From assembly GCF_017873715.1 (NCBI RefSeq), contig NZ_JAGGKM010000002.1, forward strand, positions 62,001 to 126,000: DNA of 64,000 bases, given 5' to 3'. The position numbers were made by a program, and so were the translations under genes. Origin of the DNA: Cytobacillus luteolus (GTDB lineage: Bacteria > Bacillota > Bacilli > Bacillales > Bacillaceae_L). Below the pieces are notes generated by a model. That model worked only from the letters and a program-made list of their open reading frames with translations. It ran no database searches and was not told where the DNA came from. Positions 9,605 through 18,149 of the stretch are shown here, one piece after another. Numbering within the stretch: position 1 is the stretch's first letter; every line of letters starts with the position of its first letter.

Positions 9605-9667
9605 CTTTCTATTCAACTCTTTGTAATGATTTGAATGAAAATCGTTAGAAAGAGTTGAGATAGAAAG
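9605..9667 (+). other. long stem-loop between binding-protein and permease genes
   Basis: CTTTCTATTCAACTCTTT (9605-9622) pairs with AAAGAGTTGAGATAGAAAG (9649-9667) over 18 bp with one bulge, enclosing a 26-nt loop. Such structures often raise the binding-protein:permease ratio by protecting the 3' end of the upstream mRNA. The role is inferred. Confidence 0.65.
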
Positions 9668-9739
9668 TATCAACTAGGAAACTTCCAATCACATGCAATC
9701 ACAAGACTTAAAGGTTAACAGAAAGAGGGAGTTGAGAAA

Positions 9740-10633
9740 ATGAGAAATCGGAAAAAGTTATTACGTGAAGCAGGTCAAGGGTATTTGTTTATGTCCCCGA
9801 CACTATTCGTACTACTACTCTTTATAATAGGTCCTATCCTATATGCGATTTTTCTTTCCTTTCACAAAGTACAGCTATTAGGAACGGTATCGTTTGATTT
9901 CGTAGGCATTGATAATTTTACAAGAATAGCAGATGACAGCCGTGCACAAATTGCCCTTTGGAATACGTTTAAATATGTCGCGATTGTTGTTCCAACGCAA
10001 ACGTTTTTAGCATTAGTTTTAGCTGCGTCACTTAATGCTGGGCTAAAAGGACAGAAATTCTTTCGAATTGTATACTTTTTACCTACGTTAACGTCTTCGG
10101 CCGTATTAACTCTAATATTCATGTGGATGTATAATCAAAACGGACTTATCAATAAGATGTTAGATATCGTTGGATTACCAACTTATAACTGGATGGGTGA
10201 TCCTTCAGTAGCGTTAAATGCAATTATGATCATGAATATTTGGTCAACAGCACCGTTCTTCATGGTAATATACTTAGCTGCGCTTCAAGGAATACCAGAT
10301 TCGCTTTATGAAGCTGCCGATTTAGATGGTGCCAATGCAATTCAAAAGTTCTTTTATATTACGGTTCCTAACTTACGTCCAGTAACTTCTTTTGTGGTCA
10401 TTATGGGTATTATCGGTACCTTCCAATTATTTGATCAATCGTATATCTTCTCGGCCGGTTCAGGTGGTCCGAATAATTCAACCCTTACCGTTGTCTTACT
10501 TATCTATCAATATGCGTTTAAAAACTTAGGCACAATGGGATATGCAGCTGCCCTAGCATTTGCTTTAGCGGTTGTTATTCTAACTGCAACAGTACTTCAA
10601 CGGAAATTTTCAAAAGAAGAATCTCTATACTAA
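9740..10633 (+). CDS. sugar ABC transporter permease, MalF/UgpA type
   Basis: Inner-membrane subunit of 297 residues with about six helices. The cytoplasmic EAA loop reads EAADLDGANAIQKFFYITVPNL, which docks the ATPase. It pairs with the MalG-type permease 17 bp downstream and the binding protein upstream. No ATPase gene lies in the operon, so a shared MsmX-like ATPase encoded elsewhere is expected. Confidence 0.95.
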   Translation: MRNRKKLLREAGQGYLFMSPTLFVLLLFIIGPILYAIFLSFHKVQLLGTVSFDFVGIDNFTRIADDSRAQIALWNTFKYVAIVVPTQTFLALVLAASLNAGLKGQKFFRIVYFLPTLTSSAVLTLIFMWMYNQNGLINKMLDIVGLPTYNWMGDPSVALNAIMIMNIWSTAPFFMVIYLAALQGIPDSLYEAADLDGANAIQKFFYITVPNLRPVTSFVVIMGIIGTFQLFDQSYIFSAGSGGPNNSTLTVVLLIYQYAFKNLGTMGYAAALAFALAVVILTATVLQRKFSKEESLY

Positions 10634-10650
10634 AAGGAGGTCAGTAGAAC

Positions 10651-11478
10651 ATGAAGAGAAAGATCGGTTTCGGTAAAGGACTATTATACACGATCCTAAC
10701 TGTATACGCGTTAATCACGTTAATACCTTTTTTGTGGGCACTGTCCTCTTCTTTTAAAACATTAGAGGAGATTGTGAGTGGGACTATCAGTTTTATCCCT
10801 AGGGAGTTTACGTTAGAAAATTATAAAATGATTTTCGTAGAACAAGAGCTCTTTCCACGTTGGTTATTTAATAGTATTTTTATTGCATTATCTGTAACTA
10901 GCTTAAATATTCTTTTTAACTCAATGGCAGGGTATGCATTGGCAAGGTTAAGCTTTCCTGGTAAAAAAACACTCTTTATAATAATTCTTGCCGTTTTAAT
11001 GATACCAGGACAAGTAACGATGATTCCAAACTACTTAATTTTAAAAGAAATAGGTTGGTTAAATTCCTACCAGGGCATGATTATTCCGGGAATGGTCAAT
11101 GCTACATTTATTTTTATGATGCGACAGTTTTTCATCAACTTCCCTAAGGAACTAGAGGAAGCAGCAGAGCTAGATGGATTAGGAAAATTCGGAACGTTTT
11201 TTAGAATCGTATTACCAATGGCTACTCCAGCTCTTGCTGCACAAGCAATATTTGTGTTCATGGGTTCTTGGAATGATTTTATGAGACCGTTAATTATTCT
11301 ATCAGATCCTGAACTATTCACTCTTCCATTAGGATTGAACACCTTTAAGGGACAGTATATTAGTTATTGGAATTATATTATGGCAGCTTCGATGGTATTT
11401 ACACTACCTGTCTTGTTGCTTTACGCATTCTTCAATCGTTACTTTATCAAAGGTATTTCCTTTACAGGTGATAAATAA
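10651..11478 (+). CDS. sugar ABC transporter permease, MalG/UgpE type
   Basis: Second permease subunit, 275 residues, about six helices, with the EAA loop LEEAAELDGLGKFGTFFRI. An AAAGGAGG ribosome site precedes it. It closes the importer part of the operon and is followed by a hairpin with a T-run. Confidence 0.95.
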   Translation: MKRKIGFGKGLLYTILTVYALITLIPFLWALSSSFKTLEEIVSGTISFIPREFTLENYKMIFVEQELFPRWLFNSIFIALSVTSLNILFNSMAGYALARLSFPGKKTLFIIILAVLMIPGQVTMIPNYLILKEIGWLNSYQGMIIPGMVNATFIFMMRQFFINFPKELEEAAELDGLGKFGTFFRIVLPMATPALAAQAIFVFMGSWNDFMRPLIILSDPELFTLPLGLNTFKGQYISYWNYIMAASMVFTLPVLLLYAFFNRYFIKGISFTGDK

Positions 11479-11483
11479 TAAAA

Positions 11484-11520
11484 ACAAGACCTTGGTTCAG
11501 ATGCCAAGGTTTGTTTTTGT
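11484..11520 (+). terminator. Rho-independent terminator or attenuator after the permeases
   Basis: ACCTTGG (11489-11495) pairs with CCAAGGT (11504-11510), followed by TTTGTTTTTGT. It separates the importer genes from GH32 and may allow partial read-through, since no clear new promoter was found before GH32. Confidence 0.75.
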
Positions 11521-11602
11521 ACTTAGCGGTTGAAAAAATGTTTGAGATTTATAAAAAGGAACGACACTATGTACATAGGAAGAAAGAAAGGACCGATGAA
11601 AT

Positions 11603-13081
11603 ATGAACCATGATGATAAAATTATTCAGGCAGAAGAAGTACTTAAGTCAAAGCATGAAGAAATTCGTAAGACCAAGTGGTATCCCACCTATCACGTTGC
11701 TCCTCAAGCTGGATGGATGAATGATCCAAATGGGTTTAGTTTCTATAATGGAGAGTACCATTTATTTTATCAGCATTATCCATTTTCACCTCAATGGGGA
11801 CCAATGTACTGGGGGCATGCGAAAAGCAGAGATTTGGCAAGTTGGGAGCATCTTCCAATCGCGCTTGCTCCAAGTGAAGATTATGATAAAGATGGTTGCT
11901 TCTCAGGAAGTGCGATTCAAATCGATGATAAATTGTATCTTATGTATACAGGGAATGTGTGGACCGGTGATGACCATGACCACCAGTTAAAGCAGGTTCA
12001 ATGTATAGCTTCTAGTCAAGATGGGATTCATTTTACAAAAGATGAACAAAACCCTGTTATCTCGACTGCTCCTGAAGGCAACATTCATCCTTTTCATTTT
12101 AGAGATCCTAAAGTTTGGAAAAAAGGTGAGCACTATTATTGCGTATTAGGCTCTAAAACCAATCAGAACATCGGTCAAATTTTACTTTATCGTTCAAAAG
12201 ATTTAGTGGATTGGGAATTTATGAATGTGGCTGCTACTGGGACAGGAAACTTTGGCTATATGTGGGAGTGCCCGGATATCTTTAACATCGATGGACAGGA
12301 TATTCTTCTTATGTCTCCACAAGGAATGGCACCAGAGGGATATATGTACCATAATCTTCACCAGTCAGGATATGTGGTTGGAAAGCTGGATTATGAAACA
12401 GGGATCTTAGAACATGGTCCTTTTCAATTACTCGACTATGGATTTGATGTGTATGCTCCACAAACAACCGTTGACGAACAAGGCCGTCGAATTGTACTTT
12501 CATGGATGAATATGTGGGAAAGTGAAATGCCTGAACAGAAGTATGAGTGGGCAGGTGCGATAACCTTACCAAGAGTGATGACACTTGAAAATGGAACGCT
12601 ACGCATTTCTCCAGTTCCTGAACTAAAATCGCTGCGTAAAGACAAGGTTGCTTATGAAAGGATCCAGGTAAATGGTAATGAACTGCTGCCAAAAGTGGAT
12701 GGGAGTTTCGTTGAATTAAAAGTAACGATAGACGCAAAAGATGCAACACAGTTTGGACTAAAGGTAAGGGTGAACGAAGATTTAGGTGAAGAAACAGTGT
12801 TGTATTATGACACTAGAACAAAGGTGATCACCTTTAATCGAGACAATTCAGGGGCTGGTCCTAAAGGAATCCGTCAAGCTCCCGTCGAATTAATTGACAA
12901 CAAACTACACCTACATTTATTTCTTGATTCTTCTTCTGTTGAGTTATTTATTAATGAAGGTGAAAAGGTAATGACAGGTCGAATCTACCCAAATGAAGAA
13001 TCGATAGGTATTCAGTTCTTTAGTGAAGGGGAAATTGAGTTATTAAAGGTAGAAAAATGGACGGTTGCAGGTGCATTTTAA
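11603..13081 (+). CDS. GH32 beta-fructosidase / sucrose-6-phosphate hydrolase
   Basis: Glycoside hydrolase family 32 enzyme of 492 residues, the usual size for sucrases. Catalytic motifs are all present: nucleophile Asp41 in WMNDPNG, transition-state Asp168 in FRDPKV and acid/base Glu222 in WECPD. A five-bladed propeller is followed by a C-terminal beta-sandwich (about 340-492). No signal peptide is seen, so it acts on sugar already imported. Because the importer is ABC type rather than PTS, free sucrose or short fructo-oligosaccharides are likelier substrates than sucrose-6-phosphate. Fructose released would feed the kinase encoded next. Confidence 0.93.
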   Translation: MNHDDKIIQAEEVLKSKHEEIRKTKWYPTYHVAPQAGWMNDPNGFSFYNGEYHLFYQHYPFSPQWGPMYWGHAKSRDLASWEHLPIALAPSEDYDKDGCFSGSAIQIDDKLYLMYTGNVWTGDDHDHQLKQVQCIASSQDGIHFTKDEQNPVISTAPEGNIHPFHFRDPKVWKKGEHYYCVLGSKTNQNIGQILLYRSKDLVDWEFMNVAATGTGNFGYMWECPDIFNIDGQDILLMSPQGMAPEGYMYHNLHQSGYVVGKLDYETGILEHGPFQLLDYGFDVYAPQTTVDEQGRRIVLSWMNMWESEMPEQKYEWAGAITLPRVMTLENGTLRISPVPELKSLRKDKVAYERIQVNGNELLPKVDGSFVELKVTIDAKDATQFGLKVRVNEDLGEETVLYYDTRTKVITFNRDNSGAGPKGIRQAPVELIDNKLHLHLFLDSSSVELFINEGEKVMTGRIYPNEESIGIQFFSEGEIELLKVEKWTVAGAF

Positions 13082-13102
13082 AAAGAGGAGAGGTTTAGGG
13101 GA

Positions 13103-14062
13103 ATGAGTTCAAATCAGAAAGTATTATGTGTAGGTGAACTTCTAATTGATTTTTTCTGTACGGATGTCAATGTTGATCTAATTGAAGGGCGTACATTTGA
13201 AAAACAAGCAGGTGGTGCTCCTGCAAATGTTTGTGCTGCAATCGTAAAACTGGGTGGCGATGCGGTATTTAGCGGGAAGGTTGGTAAAGACCCTTTTGGT
13301 TACTTTCTAAAAAAGACATTAGATGACTTGGGTATTGATACCTCAATGATTGTTTTTGATGAAAATCATTCGACTACTTTAGCCTTTGTCTCTCGTAAGG
13401 AAGATGGAGAACGTGATTTTGTTTTCAATCGTGGTGCAGATGCTTATATGACAAAGGAAGACATTTATGAAGCAAGGCTTGATGAATTTTCTATTTTTCA
13501 TTTTGGGTCAGCAACAGCTCTTCTTGGCGACCCTTTTAAGTCAACTTACCTGAATCTTATGAAACAGGCAAAATCGACTGGTAAACTTGTATCATTTGAT
13601 CCGAACTTTCGGGATGATCTTTGGAAAGGTTCAAAAGATAGCTTTATCTCGATTGCTAGGGAGGGTATATCTTTAGCAGATTTTGTAAAGGTGAGTCTTG
13701 AAGAGTTAGATATTATTACTGGCTATAATGATATAGAAGAAGCTGTTCAAAGGCTTCATGACTTAGGTGCAAAAGTCGTAGCAGTAACTTTGGGGCAAGA
13801 AGGAACATATTTATCCAATAGAGTAAAAAGTGTGACGGTGCCGAGTATCAAGGTTAAGAGCATTGATTCGACTGGAGCAGGAGATGCGTTTGTTGGGGGG
13901 ATTCTATACCAACTTTCAACCGAAAATTCTCCAATTGAGTTGTTGTCTGATTTTGACCGGTTAAAAGAGATAGTGTCATTTAGTAACCGGGTGGGTGCAA
14001 TTGTTTGTACAAAGGTTGGTGCGATTTCAGCTTTGCCGACTTTATTAGAGGTTGAAGGTTAG
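13103..14062 (+). CDS. PfkB-family fructokinase
   Basis: Ribokinase/PfkB-type sugar kinase of 319 residues. It has the substrate-side motif GGAPANVC (37-44) and the ATP-side motif STGAGDAF with catalytic Asp261. It follows the GH32 gene by 21 bp, so it most likely phosphorylates fructose from sucrose or fructan cleavage. The family is broad, but position and motifs make fructose the best substrate guess. Confidence 0.9.
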   Translation: MSSNQKVLCVGELLIDFFCTDVNVDLIEGRTFEKQAGGAPANVCAAIVKLGGDAVFSGKVGKDPFGYFLKKTLDDLGIDTSMIVFDENHSTTLAFVSRKEDGERDFVFNRGADAYMTKEDIYEARLDEFSIFHFGSATALLGDPFKSTYLNLMKQAKSTGKLVSFDPNFRDDLWKGSKDSFISIAREGISLADFVKVSLEELDIITGYNDIEEAVQRLHDLGAKVVAVTLGQEGTYLSNRVKSVTVPSIKVKSIDSTGAGDAFVGGILYQLSTENSPIELLSDFDRLKEIVSFSNRVGAIVCTKVGAISALPTLLEVEG

Positions 14063-14123
14063 TTGAATGAAAAAATGTATCAGTAAGAGAGCTTTAGAAA
14101 TACGCTCGAATAGAGGTTAGACA

Positions 14124-14786
14124 ATGAACGAACTAAGCTTTCTAGTTATTTTATTTGAAGAAAAACGCAATGAGGAAAATTCATTTCCAATGAAGAAATA
14201 TATGAAAGATCATTTTCCCTTTCTCGGAATTAAAACGCCACTAAGAAGGGAGCTAATGAGGCTATTTTATAAAGAGACAGGGATCTTAAAAGAAGCGTTT
14301 AAACCTACTCTTGTTGAGCAGTTATGGGAGAAGGAAGAGAGAGAGTACCAATATGCGGCCTTAGACTATATTAGTAAATCTTTGAAAAAAGTTAACTCTA
14401 CTCATATGCCGCTAATGGAAAAGCTTATAAAGACCAAATCATGGTGGGATACTGTTGATACTCTATCCGCACATCCTGTTGGAAAGATTGCTAAAGAGTA
14501 CCCCGAAATAGTTGCACCAACAATCGAAAGTTGGGTAACTGATGAACACTTATGGCTTCGTAGAACAGCTATACTATATCAGCTTCGCTATAAGGCTGAG
14601 ACAGATGAAGATAGGCTATATCGATATATTTTAAAAAATGCCAATAGCAAGGAATTCTTTATTCAAAAGGCCATCGGCTGGGCGCTGAGAGAATACTCTA
14701 AGACAAATCCTACTTCTGTAAGACAATTTATTGCTCAGAATTCCCTAGCTAAATTAAGTGTCCGAGAGGGTAGTAAATACGTATGA
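14124..14786 (+). CDS. AlkD-type DNA alkylation repair protein
   Basis: HEAT-repeat DNA glycosylase of 220 residues, the size of Bacillus AlkD, which removes cationic N3- and N7-alkylpurines without base flipping. The signature WWDTVD at 107-112 holds the tryptophan and aspartate known to be needed in AlkD. The ribosome site is weak (GAGG, 11 bp before the ATG). It is followed at once by a strong hairpin and is probably transcribed alone. A second, distant family member is at 42737. Confidence 0.9.
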   Translation: MNELSFLVILFEEKRNEENSFPMKKYMKDHFPFLGIKTPLRRELMRLFYKETGILKEAFKPTLVEQLWEKEEREYQYAALDYISKSLKKVNSTHMPLMEKLIKTKSWWDTVDTLSAHPVGKIAKEYPEIVAPTIESWVTDEHLWLRRTAILYQLRYKAETDEDRLYRYILKNANSKEFFIQKAIGWALREYSKTNPTSVRQFIAQNSLAKLSVREGSKYV

Positions 14787-14790
14787 ACGT

Positions 14791-14822
14791 AAAACCCGCA
14801 TAGAGCTGCCTATGCGGGTTTT
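14791..14822. terminator. bidirectional terminator
   Basis: AAACCCGCATA pairs with TATGCGGGTTT across an 8-nt loop, with A- and T-runs on either side. It can end both the AlkD gene and the small minus-strand gene that converges on it. Confidence 0.9.
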
Positions 14823-14837
14823 GATATGCATTTTCCT

Positions 14838-14972
14838 TTATTTTTTATCCATTAGTTTACCTGCAATAAAACCTAGTAGAATATTTGTTATTGTTAATTC
14901 ACTTACCCCACCGATAAAAATAAATGAAAGAATACCAGCGATAACACCAAACAAGACTGCGTTCCAAGACAT
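14838..14972 (-). CDS. small two-helix membrane protein (44 aa)
   Basis: A 44-residue open frame starting MSWNAVLFGVIAGILSF and ending KLMDKK. It has two short hydrophobic segments separated by a Gly-Gly turn and a basic C-terminus. A strong GGAGGTGG ribosome site lies 7-8 bp before the ATG and a shared terminator follows, so it is very likely translated. I do not recognise the family. It is too short to appear in many annotations. Confidence 0.7.
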   Translation of the reverse strand: MSWNAVLFGVIAGILSFIFIGGVSELTITNILLGFIAGKLMDKK

Positions 14973-15131
14973 TTTAATCCACCTCCATTATAGAAGACGA
15001 ATTAGTTACCATTAAGTTTCAAGAATGTCTAGAAAAATTATACAATAAACAAATAGAAGAATGTCTAAAAACCAGCTGACATGTATAAATATTAGATATA
15101 ACGCTTAATTGTTATTTTGGGGGTTGGAACA

Positions 15132-15296
15132 ATGATTACGTATATTCCTTGTCAAAATTGTAAGGATGAATATCCGAGGGAAATCGTTTGGTTTGTTTGT
15201 GATCGATGTGGATTTCATATTTGTGAGCAGTGTAAGGGGAAAGATAACAAAACATGTCATATTTGTACGTATGGGTATCTGGAAAGAAAGTTTTAA
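15132..15296 (+). CDS. small eight-cysteine zinc-ribbon protein (54 aa)
   Basis: A 54-residue protein with four CxxC knuckles at Cys7/10, 23/26, 31/34 and 42/45, spaced to bind two zinc ions in a cross-brace, plus His29 and His43. A GGGGG-type site lies before the ATG. There is no hydrophobic segment, so it should be cytoplasmic. It precedes the kinase gene by about 120 bp. Function is unknown; nucleic-acid or protein binding is a reasonable guess only. Confidence 0.7.
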   Translation: MITYIPCQNCKDEYPREIVWFVCDRCGFHICEQCKGKDNKTCHICTYGYLERKF

Positions 15297-15413
15297 GTTT
15301 AAATATTTTTTTCGCTATGAAGGGATTATGAAAATGTTGTCGAATAATTATGCTTGTGAGATGAAATTAATTCTCAACAGTAGAATAATTATTCAGCGTA
15401 GCGGAGGAAAAAG

Positions 15414-16691
15414 ATGGTTACAATTTTTAAGGATTTTATTTTAAACATTTTCTTTATCTTTTCACCATTAATTTTCTACCCATATATCTATAAAATAAAG
15501 CATAGAGTCTTCCTTTACCGTTTTCTTCTGACCATTCTTTTTTCTGTCATTTTAATTATTGTTATGACATTGCCCATTAACGTAAATGGGCTGACTTATG
15601 ATTTTAGGTCCATTGCTGTGATTGTTGGCTCACTTTATGGTGGACCAGTTGTTTCAGTTGTTTTATTTGGTGTACTAATCATATATCGATTTATCCTGGG
15701 TAATGCGAACACGTTTTTATACGCAATTTCATTAATACCAACGATATTCATTGTTTTTCTGACACTTAAGAGATTTAATTCAATTAAGATCTATCAAAAA
15801 ATCATCATGGCTGTTGTGTTATGTACCTTAATGAAAATATTAACCTTTTCACTTTATCTATCATTTATAGGTCAATTAGACTTGTTAATTAGTAGTCTTA
15901 GAGAAACACTTCAAACGTATATCGTCCAGGGGATAATTATTGGTTTTTGCGTTTATTTGCTTGAGAAGTTAAATCATTATTATTATATGGAGGAAGAAAT
16001 ATATAGAAGTGAAAAGTTAAAAATGGTAAGTGAAATGGCCGCTTCTGTAGCTCATGAAATTAGGAATCCATTGACTACTGTGAAGGGATTCATTCAACTG
16101 TTTGCTGAAGATCATTTAGATAAAAGCAAAAAGGAAGAATTTAAACAAATCTGTCTAGAGGAACTAAATCGGGCAGATTTAATCATTAGTGATTATCTAT
16201 CACTTGCAAAGCCCACGATAGACGTGGTTGAAAATATAGACCTTCAGGAAGAAGTTCGTTATCTTTCTAATGTTCTATTTACCTACGCAAGTTTTAATAA
16301 CATAGAAATAAAAACAAGTTCACCTGATGAAAGTGATATGTATATTGTTGGAGATCGGAACAAGCTTAGGCAAGCACTGATTAATCTTTGCAAAAATGGA
16401 ATTGAGGCTATGCAAGAAGGTGGAATACTAGAAATTGAACTAAAAAAACTGGGTAAAACCAATACGATTTATATTCGTGATAACGGTCAAGGGATGTCAC
16501 CTCAACAACTGAAAAGACTAGGAACACCATTTTATTCTTCCAAGGAAAAAGGAACCGGACTCGGAACGATGGTTTCCTATGCTATAATTAAAAAGATGGA
16601 TGGGGAAATTGAGATTGATAGTGAAGTAGGTAAAGGAACAAAATACGTATTAACTTTTCCAGAAAAAGAAATAGTAGGACCAATAAATTAG
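15414..16691 (+). CDS. orphan membrane histidine kinase, KinB-like
   Basis: Sensor kinase of 425 residues. The N-terminal 185 residues form about six membrane helices resembling the 5TM-Lyt sensor of KinB-type sporulation kinases. They are followed by the HisKA H-box with His214 (SVAHEIRNPL), an N-box (LCKNGIEAM), G1 (DNGQGM) and G2 (GTGLGT). A GGAGG ribosome site precedes the ATG. No response regulator is adjacent, as is usual for kinases that feed the Spo0F phosphorelay. A role in sporulation entry is inferred; another orphan pathway is possible. Confidence 0.88.
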   Translation: MVTIFKDFILNIFFIFSPLIFYPYIYKIKHRVFLYRFLLTILFSVILIIVMTLPINVNGLTYDFRSIAVIVGSLYGGPVVSVVLFGVLIIYRFILGNANTFLYAISLIPTIFIVFLTLKRFNSIKIYQKIIMAVVLCTLMKILTFSLYLSFIGQLDLLISSLRETLQTYIVQGIIIGFCVYLLEKLNHYYYMEEEIYRSEKLKMVSEMAASVAHEIRNPLTTVKGFIQLFAEDHLDKSKKEEFKQICLEELNRADLIISDYLSLAKPTIDVVENIDLQEEVRYLSNVLFTYASFNNIEIKTSSPDESDMYIVGDRNKLRQALINLCKNGIEAMQEGGILEIELKKLGKTNTIYIRDNGQGMSPQQLKRLGTPFYSSKEKGTGLGTMVSYAIIKKMDGEIEIDSEVGKGTKYVLTFPEKEIVGPIN

Positions 16692-16698
16692 AATTAGT

Positions 16699-16728
16699 GG
16701 ACAGTATTTGATGCTGTCCGTTTTTTTA
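16699..16728 (+). terminator. terminator after the kinase gene
   Basis: GGACAG pairs with CTGTCC across nine bases, followed by GTTTTTTTA. Confidence 0.85.
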
Positions 16729-16817
16729 TTATGTAAATATAGAATTTTTTTACAAAATAAAAATAATTTGTAGTACACTTTTAATTAGCTAGTTAAATAG
16801 AAAGAAGATGAAATGTT

Positions 16818-17591
16818 TTGATACAAGCTTTTAAACTTACGACCAACAATATAGGTACTAAGATGAGGGTGTACCTCTTTCAAATTGATGACATTCTACT
16901 CGATACCGGACCAAGTAGTGTTGGTCAGGAAGTCCGTAGGATTTTTAAAGAATTAACGATAAAACAAGTCATTCACACCCACCATCATGAAGATCATACA
17001 GGGAATAGTCCGTGGATTGAGAACAATTACAACATTCCACAGTGGATTCATCCTCTTGGAGTAAAACATTGTGAAAAAGCTACAAAACTACCATTGTACA
17101 GAGCGGTAGTCTGGCACAATCGCAAACCCTTTCATCCGCAAGCCTTAGAGAGTTCTTACGTACAAACTACATCACATCTTCTCAAAATTGTTCATACACC
17201 TGGTCATGCAGAGGATCATATTGTTTTGATTGATGAAGAGAAGGGCATCTGTTTTACAGGAGATCTGTATTTGCATCATGCTCCGACGTCTAATTTTTCT
17301 TTTGAATCCGTACCAGAAATCATTCGTTCTATAGATAAGACATTAAAGTACCGTTTCAAGGATGTGTATTGCTCGCATCGTGGATATATACAAGGTGGAC
17401 GAAAACTTTTAGAGCAGAAACGGGACTATCTATTAGGTCTTCAAGAACAGGTTATACATGCTTATCATAGAGGCAATTCGGTAAAACAAATTCGAAAAGA
17501 CTTGTTTCCGAAAAACGGACCAATTCAGTATGCTTCCTTTTTGGAAAACTCACCAATTCATACAGTGAATTCCATTATTCAGGGATTGTAG
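16818..17591 (+). CDS. metallo-beta-lactamase-fold hydrolase
   Basis: MBL-fold protein of 257 residues. The metal motif HxHxDH is His55, His57, Asp59 and His60, with further ligands in HTPGHAEDH and FTGDLYLHH. A C-terminal helical region (about 190-257) follows. Such proteins hydrolyse esters, thioesters or nucleotides; the substrate cannot be told. The start is taken as TTG at 16818 because no in-frame ATG precedes the fold; the ribosome site is weak, and ATG at 16863 is an alternative. Confidence 0.85.
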   Translation: MIQAFKLTTNNIGTKMRVYLFQIDDILLDTGPSSVGQEVRRIFKELTIKQVIHTHHHEDHTGNSPWIENNYNIPQWIHPLGVKHCEKATKLPLYRAVVWHNRKPFHPQALESSYVQTTSHLLKIVHTPGHAEDHIVLIDEEKGICFTGDLYLHHAPTSNFSFESVPEIIRSIDKTLKYRFKDVYCSHRGYIQGGRKLLEQKRDYLLGLQEQVIHAYHRGNSVKQIRKDLFPKNGPIQYASFLENSPIHTVNSIIQGL

Positions 17592-17599
17592 AAAAGATT

Positions 17600-17628
17600 T
17601 TGCCTTTATAGTGAATCAAAGGTATTAT
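17600..17628 (+). promoter_or_regulatory. sigma-A promoter of the SRPBCC-hydrolase pair
   Basis: TTGCCT (17600-17605), 17 bp, TATTAT (17623-17628), 38 bp before the start codon. Confidence 0.5.
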
Positions 17629-17666
17629 CTTATAAAAAGCAGTAGTATATTCAAGGAGAGAATGTT

Positions 17667-18122
17667 ATGGCATTTAAACTAGAAACAACAATTGATGTGC
17701 CTTTAGAAAAGGTATTCGAGTTTATGACAGATACAAAAAATGCACCCGATATATACGATTATGTTGTTAAAACAGAGAAAGTAACAGAAGGTCCTATACA
17801 AGAAGGCACAGAAATTAAAGAGGTTAAAGAAATTAGAGGAAGAGAAATTACAAGTACACTAACTGTATTAGCTTATACACTCAATGAAACATATGCCTTC
17901 AAAAATGAAGTGAATGGTTATACCGTAGAATACCAATACACACTTAGACCAAATGGAGAAGGAACAACAATAGAGTTTAATGGAATCCTTCGTCCGAAGG
18001 GTATCAAAAGCTTTTTTTTTAAACCAATGTTTGAACGGATTATTAAAACGGAGGATTCAGATCATTTAGATCGTTTGAAGAAGCTGTTAGAAAAGAAAGA
18101 TAAGGAGGAAGAGAACATATAA
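17667..18122 (+). CDS. SRPBCC (START-like) family protein
   Basis: Protein of 151 residues with the polyketide cyclase/dehydrase pattern: an opening strand (FKLETTIDVPLEKVFEFMTD), a mid-protein run of strands and a long C-terminal helix (EDSDHLDRLKKLLEKK). The fold holds a hydrophobic ligand in a deep cavity. It shares a transcript with the hydrolase 27 bp downstream, so the two may act on the same small molecule. Ligand unknown. Confidence 0.85.
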   Translation: MAFKLETTIDVPLEKVFEFMTDTKNAPDIYDYVVKTEKVTEGPIQEGTEIKEVKEIRGREITSTLTVLAYTLNETYAFKNEVNGYTVEYQYTLRPNGEGTTIEFNGILRPKGIKSFFFKPMFERIIKTEDSDHLDRLKKLLEKKDKEEENI

Positions 18123-18149
18123 AATTTTTTTATGAAAGGAAGTGCAGTA

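Noticed and set aside
14758-15015. 85-codon plus-strand frame after AlkD
   Set aside because: It runs through the terminator and antisense to the 44-aa gene, which has a far better ribosome site.
15166-15444. 92-codon plus-strand frame across the zinc-ribbon gene
   Set aside because: The eight-cysteine frame at 15132 has the start context and composition of a real protein; this one overlaps both it and the kinase start.
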